DNA from: a virus
Direction: 5' to 3' (one strand)
IMG/VR virus record: IMGVR_UViG_3300017950_000018
Span: 1-42,168 of that record
Length of the DNA: 42,168 nt
Shown: positions 9,001-13,607 of the stretch, piece after piece
Position numbering within the stretch: position 1 is the first letter of the stretch
Layout of the letters: each line of letters begins with the position of its first letter
Made by a program: the position numbers and the translations under genes
The notes under the pieces: model-generated
Seen by the model: only the letters and a program-made list of their open reading frames with translations
What the model was told of the DNA's origin: nothing
Database searches by the model: none

Positions 9001-11517
9001 ACTGATGGAAGTAGTGGAACTTCCGGCTCCGATGGAACATCGGGTACAACCGGAACTGCGGGTACGTCTGGTAGTGGAGGAACAACAGGTTCAGCTGGAA
9101 CTTCTGGAACAAGCGCAACTTCAGGAACTTCTGGAACAAGTGGTACATCTGGCTCATCAGGTTCAGCTGGTTCAGCTGGTTCAACTGGAACTGCTGGTAG
9201 TGGAGGTACATCAGGTACATCAGCTGAAGGTAGTAGTGGAACAAGTGGTACAACTGGAACTGGCGGAACAAGTGGTACAACAGGTAGTGGAGGAACTTCT
9301 GGAACTTCGGGTTCAGCAGGTTCAACTGGAACGGGTGGTACATCAGGTACATCAGCTGAGGGGACTTCAGGTTCAGCGGGTACATCTGGTACAAATGGAA
9401 CAAGTGGAACTTCAGGTACGGATGGAACTTCTGGTTCAACTGGAACTGCTGGTAGTGGTGGTTCTTCTGGTACATCAGCTGAAGGAAGTAGTGGTACATC
9501 TGGAACATCTGGAATCAATGGAACAAGTGGTAGTGCTGGTACATCAGGTTCTTCATCAACTTCTGGAACATCTGGAACGAGTGGTTTAGATGGAACATTC
9601 TTTGGTAGTAGTGGAACAAGTGGTACGGGCGGTTCAGCTGGTACATCAGGAGCTGGTACTGATGGTTCAGCGGGTACATCAGGTTCTTCTGGAACGAGTG
9701 GTTTAGATGGTACTTTCTTTGGTAGTAGTGGAACAAGCGGAACTTCAGCAACATCTGGCTCATCTGGTTCATCAGGAACATCTGGTTTAACTGGAACTTC
9801 TGGTAGTACAGGTTCATCGGGTACATCAGCTGAAGGTACTTCAGGTTCTTCTGGTACAAGTGGTGCTGGGACATCTGGAACATCTGGAATCAATGGAACA
9901 AGCGGTTCAACTGGAACTGCTGGTACTTCTGGATTAGATGGTACTTTCTTTGGTAGTAGTGGAACAACAGGTACTGGGGGTACTTCTGGTACTTCTGGAG
10001 CTGGTACTTCTGGTACTTCTGGTTTTGATGGTATAAATGGTACAGCTGGCACAAGCGGTGTTGATGGTACATTTTTTGGTACTAGTGGTACAACTGGTAC
10101 ATCAGGTTCTTCTGGTTCGACTGGTACATCAGGTACAAGTGGTTTAGGTTCATCGGGTACTTCTGGTTTAGATGGTACTTTCTTCGGTTCAGCAGGTACT
10201 TCTGGTACATCTGGTGCTGGTACAAGCGGAAGTAGTGGTACAACTGGTACTTCGGGTTCTTCTGGTTTAGATGGAACTAACTTTGGTTCAGCTGGTACAT
10301 CAGGTACTTCTGGTTCAACTGGAACTTCAGGTTCGGCTGGTACTTCTGGTTCGACTGGTACATCAGGTACAAGTGGTTTAGATGGAACTAACTTTGGTTC
10401 ATCAGGTACTTCTGGTGTAACTGGTACTTCTGGAACAACAGGTACTGATGGTTCATCTGGAACTTCTGGTTCTTCTGGTTTAGATGGTACAAATTTTGGT
10501 TCGGCAGGTTCATCAGGTACTTCTGGTATAACTGGTTCTTCAGGAACATCTGGTTCTGGTACTTCGGGTACTTCTGGATTGGGTACTAATGGTACATCAG
10601 GTACATCAGCTGAAGGTAGTAGTGGTTCTTCGGGTACATCAGGAGCTGGTACAGATGGTTCTGCTGGTAGTACTGGTTCAGCTGGTACTTCTGGAACAAG
10701 TGGTACTTCTGGTTTAAATGGAACATTCTTCGGAAGTAGTGGTACATCGGCAACTTCTGGAACAACAGGTACTGATGGTTCATCTGGAACTGCTGGTTCT
10801 TCTGGTACAAGTGGATTAAATGGAACATTCTTCGGAAGTAGTGGTTCATCGGGTACAACTGGAACTGGTGGTACTTCGGGTGTAAGTGGTTCAGATGGAA
10901 CATCTGGACTTGGTAGCAGTGGTACATCGGGTACTTCTGCGATAGGTTCATCTGGAACTGGTGGTACATCGGGTACTTCTGGAGTTGATGCAACCGGAAC
11001 CGCTGGTACATCGGGTACTTCTGGAGCTGGTACTTCTGGTACTTCTGGATTACTTGAGTTAAATGGTGTAACACCAAATGGTGTAATTACCTATAATGGT
11101 ACTGGAAATGAAGCAACTGTTGAGAGTAATCTTATTTATGATGGAGTTACATTAGAAGTACCACAAATATCAGGTTCAGTTTATATTGAATCAAAAATCT
11201 TTATTGAACTTTATAAAGATTTAGGAGCTGGTGCCAATGTAACAATCGATTTAGAACAAGGAAATAACTTCGAATATGAAGTAAATAATAACTGTACATT
11301 TACATTCTCAAACCCACCAGGAAATCCAAAAGCATTTGGATTCACATTGGTGATAGAAAATGGTGGAGCATTTACAGTAAGTTGGCCAACTGGAGTATTG
11401 TGGGCAAATGGTAACGCACCAACGCTAACAACATCTGGTAAAGATATCTTAGTATTCTATACTTATGATACGGGAACAACTTATTATGGTTTCCTAAGTG
11501 CAGCAAATATGAGTTAA
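1..11517 (+). CDS. Giant modular tail fibre/adhesin with collagen-like stalk and cupredoxin-like domains (5' end cut by window)
   Basis: The frame is open from the first base with the same repeat pattern (ASGSVTASVSP), so the true start lies upstream and the GTG at 88 is not the start. At least 3838 residues are in the window. In order: about 18 short modules with an [F]xG[SD]Gx-L-[FT][DN]IP signature (121-5718), interrupted by two cupredoxin-like domains (2818-3834) and by a domain at about 4030-4720 of a kind common in phage tail fibres (WNxxxGTLDLGM, then VGILTE and LHDV); a beta-rich segment (about 5940-6240); a Gly-X-Y collagen-like stalk (6889-11049) holding a third cupredoxin; and a C-terminal tip of about 150 residues. 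There is no S74 chaperone domain. It most likely forms a long virion fibre used in adsorption. Similar Gly-Thr-Ser repeat proteins are known from marine phages; assignment as a fibre is by domain type and position. Confidence 0.85.
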   Translation: MASGSVTASVSPVFGFRLEGTNRAEFSSSVFVESGVSASVFSGSGAGLTDIPESALAFDINKISSGSATASISPNEGFVVNTFSKFEFPVSASMFSGSGAGLFDIPQSALTEEAFRIASGSATASVSPNLGFVVNTSSLFEQDVRIDSDLVVTGRITTNELYTNFISSSIVYSSGSNIFGDSAEDKQTLIGETEIVGNVTASGIISSSFEGDGSRLFNIPLNALSEEAFRIASGSVSASLLYKSGSDEPSLFRVEDTTRKEIRTELSGSLGVSGSLSASMFSGSGEGLFDIPRSALAPDALLSNLIATGSITASLNPNGGMNVNTFTTITGGLFVKAEQTPGQAEVSLIELGDTTRISGSLFISESVTASLFQGDGSGLFNIPAAQLSGDSPRIASGSATASISPNLGFQVNVPATFDSSISASTTIFAKDVEVTDDVTADRFIGNEVSGAFSGSGRDLFDIPRSALTEDALLTNNITSGSITASVIVVPPESGSNIFRVEDSTGTTKSEFSGSVFVSESITSKFFIGDGSQLTNVQAEESPVIASGSATASVESGEFFIVNAGSGSQFTSSIDITGSVVISNDLTASKINVDELDATIITSEEFTGSFSGSFAGDGSQLNNIPFTSLSGDAPRIGSGSVTASTDPDRGFVVESLDSGSLFTGSLFVSGNVQINDGIFKGDGAGLFNIPQSALAEDSPRIASGSVTASVSPNLGFVVNTSGSIQGDLTIDNDLYVSGAINARELNVTFIDSVVITSSGSNTFGNSLDNRQEFTGSVFVTNSLDVDGVITGDGSGLFNIPQSALTEEAFRIASGSVSASVTPERGFFVESTESGSEFTGSVKISGSLDVNEGFKVGTDITASEGTVSASFFVGDGSQLTNLPAAEFAEEAKRIASGSATASISPNLGFVVNTTTNLEDDVRITGSFIVSSSNGFVDTGSINTTFNVINEGSSAYRFSGGVVGDNPTITIVRGLTYTFNVNAPSHPFYIKTQNSDGTEFEYSGSVITNNGTENGTITWIVSGSAPNTLYYNCENHLAMAGEFNIVDEIPLYGQIDLIGDTEVVGNLNITGSTFVTGNLDVSNTITANEVSASKFLGDFSGSFSGSGRDLFNIPLSALAEDVLPRSFIASGSVTASVSPNNGFEVNSSASIEGNLKVIGDTFVTGGLVISSSITEVEAVSQSFYITFNADSSSYLVDSVEEPTLTLVRGIEYTFNVNTPNYNFYLKTNNTTGSGDLFSTGVTNNGEDSGSIVFTVPQSAPGTLYYISEESSSLSGSIRVADNLNINERIAFEGKTEVSGNLDVSQTIIANDGSITNDLIVGDTTTTEKLVANHITASSITASYLDFINFDNGIQSVAGRLKWNETDGTLDLGMKGNEATLQLGQELYYPPVVNKDGNNLINGTLVMVDPAQPAQGNRIRVIKSVTDGTYAEDLLVGILTEPIDNNQEGFVTWFGYVRGVQINALESGSLKDSGSVWAEGDILYGDPQRPGGLTNVQPEAPNLKSSIAVVTAKNGNNVTLLVRPHLGDHLYDLHDVQITTSDAILVDSGSIKSDDGDLLVWNSGSQRWENTRENLELSGSFSGSFAGDGSQLTNISLANLSFDVNRLVTGSVTASVSNDGKFVVESTGSVRTELSGSLFVSESIEIGGIYTGDGSGLTNISLANLAFDVAQIVTGSVTASTNEDGRFIVEDPFGGVKSEFSGSVEISQSLNVGGVISGDGSGLTNISIANLAFDADRIATGSVTASIDESGFFRVFSTSSVKSEFSGSVFISESISASLFVGDGGGLFNIPAEALQDLELDRIKSGSGEAVIDPNQLTVNVPLSASLFRGDGGGLFNIPAESLTDLELDLITSGSTFAQVSDNNGFVVFAPESGSQLTGSLFVSGAISLISGSSFSGSGRNLFDIPADAIFDLDQTRITSGSVTASVSPVQGFVVNTSASIEGDLTVQNDITVNDITANDITASVFRGGLLSGSFEGAYRGEGDAEDREILIFDAASNKFVPVPESTPTTTEPFSNATEVTIVHNFDVAYPIVQVYETGSNGMIIPLAIESIDNNTVKVKFSGLTSGQIVVGSGGSKISGAISGDNVIGTVSSASYAIFAETAGTASSVAGLDSASLAALQDLENFVRNEQTASMTVLSSSFAITASYAENAEVSVDLSEYIQNSQTSSMSVATSSYSLFAVTASYALNAGAGGGGTDLYIFETGSVVNGLVGNMNFTGSGVSVTPSGSDGVLVEVLSNSTGDGFPFSGKAELSGSLNVTGSLVVTGSVFLDLETGSSNDLVIYDTTNKKLQTKSIAEVAGTSGTTGTAGTSGTAGTTGSSGTTGSSGTSGIDGTSGTSGTDGTSGSSGTTGSSGTTGSAGTSGSSGTSGSDGTSGSSGTSGSSGSSGSSGTTGSSGTTGSAGTSGSSGTSGTSGSSGTSGSTGTAGTSGTSGTSGSSGSSGTSGIEGGGMFVVRSNGFVYNIDGTSGDFPTLTVVRGELFYFDVSNVSSSHPFALRLADGNTSAVPGTTNNDPTNGNHSTNVLIKYRVPENAPDSIVYQCAIHSSMIGTIEIVDKNGSSGTSATSGTSGTSGTSGTSGTSGTDGSTGSAGTSGTAGTTGSSGTTGSFGTSGSSGTRGTSGTSGTDGSTGSAGSTGSAGSSGTTGSTGTSGSSGSSGTSGTSGTDGSTGSGGTSGSSGSAGTSGTSGTSGSAGTSGTSGSAGTSGSSGSSGSTGSSGTTGSEGTSGSSGTSGTSGSSGSSGSSGSSGSTGSAGTSGIGTDGTSGSSGTNGTSGSSGTSSTSGTSGSTGSSGTTGSEGTSGTSGTSGTAGTSGSSSTSGTSGSSGTSATSGTSGTSGTSGTSGSDGSTGSAGSAGSSGSSGTSGSSGTSGAQGTSGSAGTSGSSGTSGEQGTSGSAGTSGSTGSAGTTGSAGSTGSAGTSGTSGTSGSDGTSGTSGLDGTAGTSGSSGTSGSTGSAGTSGTSGTNGTSGTSGTDGTSGTSGTTGSAGSSGTSGSSGESGSSGTSGTDGSSGTSGSDGTSGTTGTAGTSGSGGTTGSAGTSGTSATSGTSGTSGTSGSSGSAGSAGSTGTAGSGGTSGTSAEGSSGTSGTTGTGGTSGTTGSGGTSGTSGSAGSTGTGGTSGTSAEGTSGSAGTSGTNGTSGTSGTDGTSGSTGTAGSGGSSGTSAEGSSGTSGTSGINGTSGSAGTSGSSSTSGTSGTSGLDGTFFGSSGTSGTGGSAGTSGAGTDGSAGTSGSSGTSGLDGTFFGSSGTSGTSATSGSSGSSGTSGLTGTSGSTGSSGTSAEGTSGSSGTSGAGTSGTSGINGTSGSTGTAGTSGLDGTFFGSSGTTGTGGTSGTSGAGTSGTSGFDGINGTAGTSGVDGTFFGTSGTTGTSGSSGSTGTSGTSGLGSSGTSGLDGTFFGSAGTSGTSGAGTSGSSGTTGTSGSSGLDGTNFGSAGTSGTSGSTGTSGSAGTSGSTGTSGTSGLDGTNFGSSGTSGVTGTSGTTGTDGSSGTSGSSGLDGTNFGSAGSSGTSGITGSSGTSGSGTSGTSGLGTNGTSGTSAEGSSGSSGTSGAGTDGSAGSTGSAGTSGTSGTSGLNGTFFGSSGTSATSGTTGTDGSSGTAGSSGTSGLNGTFFGSSGSSGTTGTGGTSGVSGSDGTSGLGSSGTSGTSAIGSSGTGGTSGTSGVDATGTAGTSGTSGAGTSGTSGLLELNGVTPNGVITYNGTGNEATVESNLIYDGVTLEVPQISGSVYIESKIFIELYKDLGAGANVTIDLEQGNNFEYEVNNNCTFTFSNPPGNPKAFGFTLVIENGGAFTVSWPTGVLWANGNAPTLTTSGKDILVFYTYDTGTTYYGFLSAANMS
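2818..3138 (+). other. Cupredoxin-like domain 1 (ligand pattern intact)
   Basis: About 107 residues inside the first fibre. The pattern TIVRGLTYTFNV, then SHPFYIK, then YYNCENHLAMAG matches a plastocyanin-like fold with His (codon 2947-2949), Cys (3088-3090), His (3097-3099) and Met (3106-3108). The spacing C-x2-H-x2-M is the compact type-1 copper loop. Similar domains occur in structural proteins of marine phages. Metal binding is inferred, not shown. Confidence 0.7.
3535..3834 (+). other. Cupredoxin-like domain 2 (all four ligand positions replaced)
   Basis: This domain follows domain 1 after about 130 residues and has the same framework (TLVRGIEYTFNV, TGVTNNGEDSGSI, APGTLYY). The ligand positions are changed: His to Tyr (codon 3652), Cys to Ser (3790), His to Ser (3799) and Met to Leu (3808). 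It is probably a purely structural copy that cannot bind copper. Confidence 0.65.
7339..7659 (+). other. Cupredoxin-like domain 3, embedded in the collagen-like stalk
   Basis: About 107 residues interrupt the Gly-X-Y stalk. TLTVVRGELFYFDV, SSHPFALRL and VYQCAIHSSMIG give an intact ligand pattern: His (codon 7462), Cys (7609), His (7618) and Met (7627). It resembles domain 1 more than domain 2 at these positions. Copper binding is inferred from the pattern only. Confidence 0.7.
9583..10836 (+). repeat. Ten regularly placed G[LV][DN]GT[FN]FG interruptions in the collagen-like stalk
   Basis: The motif occurs ten times between 9583 and 10836: five copies of [LV]DGTFFG, then three of LDGTNFG, then two of LNGTFFG. 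Each inserts one extra aromatic residue (GTFF or GTNF), shifting the Gly-X-Y register by one. None is seen earlier in this stalk or in the second fibre's stalk. Confidence 0.8.
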
Positions 11518-11533
11518 CAAATAGTTATATAAA

Positions 11534-12415
11534 ATGGGAATAGCAAGAAGATTAACAAGTGTAACAGGAGGAGAATTGGAATCATTTATTTTTAGAATAG
11601 TAACAACTTCGGCAAATCAAACATATGAATTGCCTATCGCCGATTATGGGAGTAATACACCTAATTTTACAGTAAATTGGGATGATGGTACTGATAATGT
11701 AATACAATCTTCATCTGATGTGAATAAATTACATACTTTTAGTTCAGCCGGTACTTATGATATTGAATTAAATGGAACTGTACCTTCTTTTAAGGTAGAT
11801 AACAATTCCTTATATAGAAGTTTATATACAGCGGTTATTTCTTGGGGTCAATGCTCATTTAGAACTATAAACTTTCATGGTTGTAATAATTTAACATCAT
11901 TACCAACTACTGATTTTGAAGGATTAAGTACTATATTTAATTTGGATAACTTTTTAAGAAGTAGTGGTATAACAACACTACCAACTGGTTTATTAGATTA
12001 TATGGTAAATGTAACATCTTTGGTAGATAGTTTTTCGTTTATGCAAATATCATCAATTCCAAGTGGATTTTTTGATAGTTGTACTCAAATAACATCATTC
12101 AACTCCACATTTAACCAATGTTTTAGTTTAAGTGCTATTCCATCTGGGTTATTTGATAATAATACAAATGTAACCAACTTTTCATCAACATTTAAAAGTT
12201 GTACATCAATTGGTTCAATCCCAACGGGATTATTCGATAATTGCACATCAGTTACAACATTTTTCTCAGTATTTAGAATGCCAACAACTTCTAATTCATT
12301 AGTTGGAAATGCTCCAGAACTTTGGACTAGAAATCCAGTTCCGTTGGGATTATATGCATTTAGAAATGCAACGGGATTAAGTAATTACGCATCAATACCA
12401 GCAAATTGGAAATAA
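11534..12415 (+). CDS. PKD/BspA-like leucine-rich-repeat phage surface protein
   Basis: A 293-residue protein. The N-terminal part (about residues 20-100) has a PKD-like pattern: VNWDDGT, a short linker, then HTFSSAGTYDIELNG. Residues about 120-250 form about five repeats of roughly 24 residues with the core SIPSGLFDNxTxVTxFxSTFxxC, the style of BspA-type leucine-rich repeats. The end carries APELW and ASIPANW. Such repeats mediate attachment in bacterial surface proteins and occur in phages of Bacteroidota, so a role in adsorption or virion decoration is likely. It starts 16 bp after the giant fibre gene, with an A-rich region and no clear Shine-Dalgarno sequence, and is probably cotranscribed with it. 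No signal peptide or membrane segment is seen. Confidence 0.7.
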   Translation: MGIARRLTSVTGGELESFIFRIVTTSANQTYELPIADYGSNTPNFTVNWDDGTDNVIQSSSDVNKLHTFSSAGTYDIELNGTVPSFKVDNNSLYRSLYTAVISWGQCSFRTINFHGCNNLTSLPTTDFEGLSTIFNLDNFLRSSGITTLPTGLLDYMVNVTSLVDSFSFMQISSIPSGFFDSCTQITSFNSTFNQCFSLSAIPSGLFDNNTNVTNFSSTFKSCTSIGSIPTGLFDNCTSVTTFFSVFRMPTTSNSLVGNAPELWTRNPVPLGLYAFRNATGLSNYASIPANWK

Positions 12416-12427
12416 AAATATAAAGTT

Positions 12428-12886
12428 ATGTATATAAAAGTAAGCGGTTCAGAAATAACATATCCATACACCTTAGATAATTTAAGGAATGATAATACTA
12501 ATGTTAGTTTTCCAAAAAACTTAACAAATGATATATTGGCATCTTTTCACACATATCCAATAATATATGTGGCTGTTGATATTGATTCCGATTATGAAAA
12601 AAATTATGTTGAAGGTACTCCAATTCAAAGCGGTTCTGTTTATGTTCAGAATTGGATAACTTCTTCGGCATCTGTTGAAGAAATTGCACAAAGAAAAGAA
12701 GAAAAGTGGACAGAAATTAGAGAAATACGAAATAATTTATTAAGTGAATGTGATTGGACACAAATGAATGATACTCCAATTAGTGGTTCTAAATTAACTG
12801 AATGGCAAACATACAGACAATCATTAAGAGATATTACATCCCAATCAAATCCATTTGAAATAACTTGGCCCACTAAGCCGGAGTAG
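12428..12886 (+). CDS. Probable tail fibre assembly chaperone (Phage_tail_APC-like)
   Basis: A 152-residue protein. Its C-terminal half holds the recognisable pattern IREIRNNLLSECDWTQ, then DTPIS, then WQTYRQSLRDIT and a final WPTKPE, typical of the small phage tail assembly chaperone family that helps fibre proteins fold or trimerise. The first 75 residues are variable and probably contact the fibre. It sits 12 bp after the leucine-rich-repeat gene and upstream of the second giant fibre, as expected for a helper of one of these proteins. The start ATG is preceded by AT-rich sequence with no strong ribosome site. The client fibre cannot be told from sequence alone. Confidence 0.75.
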   Translation: MYIKVSGSEITYPYTLDNLRNDNTNVSFPKNLTNDILASFHTYPIIYVAVDIDSDYEKNYVEGTPIQSGSVYVQNWITSSASVEEIAQRKEEKWTEIREIRNNLLSECDWTQMNDTPISGSKLTEWQTYRQSLRDITSQSNPFEITWPTKPE

Positions 12887-12901
12887 TAAACAAAAATTAG
12901 T

Positions 12902-12911
12902 TATATTTATA
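12902..12911 (+). promoter_or_regulatory. Putative phage late promoter box TATATTTATA
   Basis: TATATTTATA lies 23 bp upstream of the ATG at 12935, in the short gap after the assembly chaperone gene. It is one of eight close copies in the window, each just upstream of a gene at a unit boundary. No -35-like element is obvious. Confidence 0.5.
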
Positions 12912-12934
12912 CCTATAACCAATGGATTAGATAA

Positions 12935-13252
12935 ATGAGAATAGATTCACCCATTTTTTCAGGTTCGATTGAACAATCGTTATCAGCATACGCTGATTTA
13001 AGTGGTTCGTTTACTGGTTCCTTTACTGGTTCCTTTACTGGAGATATATCGGTAACTGAAGCAGAGTTTGATAGATTGATTGTAAACGATACAATTACAA
13101 TTGGTGAAGAAAATACAAGTGGTACGTCTGTAATTGTTTCTCAATCCATTCAAGTTAGTGGTTCTGTTAACATTGGACCTGATGATTCGTTCAATGTTGA
13201 TGGAGTAAATGTTTTAGATTCAGCAATCGCTTTTGCAATTGCTTTGGGATAA
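12935..13252 (+). CDS. Small fibre-module structural protein
   Basis: A 105-residue protein built from the same vocabulary as the giant fibres: SGSFTGSFTGSFTGDI near residues 24-40, then SQSIQVSGSVNIG. The SFTG copies are a 12-bp tandem repeat in the DNA (about 13005-13041). The C-terminal 20 residues are hydrophobic and may pack against a partner rather than span a membrane. It is led by its own promoter-like box at 12902 and is followed after 11 bp by the next small gene. It may be a fibre-base or connecting protein, or a remnant of a fibre gene; the function is not known. Confidence 0.55.
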   Translation: MRIDSPIFSGSIEQSLSAYADLSGSFTGSFTGSFTGDISVTEAEFDRLIVNDTITIGEENTSGTSVIVSQSIQVSGSVNIGPDDSFNVDGVNVLDSAIAFAIALG

Positions 13253-13263
13253 AGGAATAAAAT

Positions 13264-13596
13264 ATGGCAAATACATTTAAAAATAGTATTAAAGGACCCG
13301 CTGGAACAGGCGGTTTATCAGTTTATACCTGTCCTGCTGCAACTTCGGCAACTGTGATTGGTGTAAATGTGGCAAATATAGTATCACAAAATATTAATGT
13401 AGATGTTCAGATAACTGATAACTCTGCATCGGTAACTAAATATTTATTAAAAGGTGCTGTAATTCCACAAGGTTCTTCAACAATATTGGTTGGTGGGGAG
13501 CAAAAAGTAGTATTAGAAGCAAACGATTCAATAACTGTAACATCTTCGGTGAATTCATCGGCAGATGTTGTAGTATCAGTATTAGAAATTACATAA
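13264..13596 (+). CDS. Small conserved phage virion protein
   Basis: A 110-residue protein, predicted mostly beta strand, with GLSVYTCPAATSATVIGVNVAN, then NVDVQITDN, KGAVIPQGSS and a C-terminal VVVSVLEI. Proteins of this size and style are found among fibre genes of T4-like marine phages and are annotated as structural, but no precise role is known. The start is preceded by AAGGAATAAAAT, one of the clearer ribosome site candidates in this part. It lies 11 bp after the previous gene and 11 bp before the second giant fibre, so the three probably share one transcript from the box at 12902. Confidence 0.55.
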   Translation: MANTFKNSIKGPAGTGGLSVYTCPAATSATVIGVNVANIVSQNINVDVQITDNSASVTKYLLKGAVIPQGSSTILVGGEQKVVLEANDSITVTSSVNSSADVVVSVLEIT

Positions 13597-13607
13597 AGTA
13601 ATAATGT

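Larger units (their letters stand above)
6889..11049 (+). repeat. Collagen-like Gly-X-Y stalk, first fibre
   Basis: About 1,390 codons dominated by Gly-Thr-Ser, Gly-Ser-Ser, Gly-Thr-Ala and Gly-Ala-Ser triplets, giving a 9-bp period in the DNA. Proline is almost absent from the triplets, unlike animal collagen. A cupredoxin-like domain splits the stalk at 7339-7659. Register breaks recur: GTFF or GTNF four-residue steps, GTSAE five-residue steps and short GA steps. A trimeric triple helix is plausible from known phage and bacterial collagen-like proteins; it is inferred here. Confidence 0.85.

Noticed and set aside
7658-9589. Long + strand frames rich in Val-Leu-Gln inside the first stalk
   Set aside because: Shifted-frame shadows of the 9-bp repeat, with low-complexity composition and no start context.
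7617-10052. 811-codon reading frame on the - strand rich in Pro-Glu-Val and Pro-Leu-Val
   Set aside because: It is the complement of the Gly-X-Y repeat: glycine codons read backwards as proline. The + strand frame is continuous with the fibre, and there is no start signal or promoter for the reverse frame.
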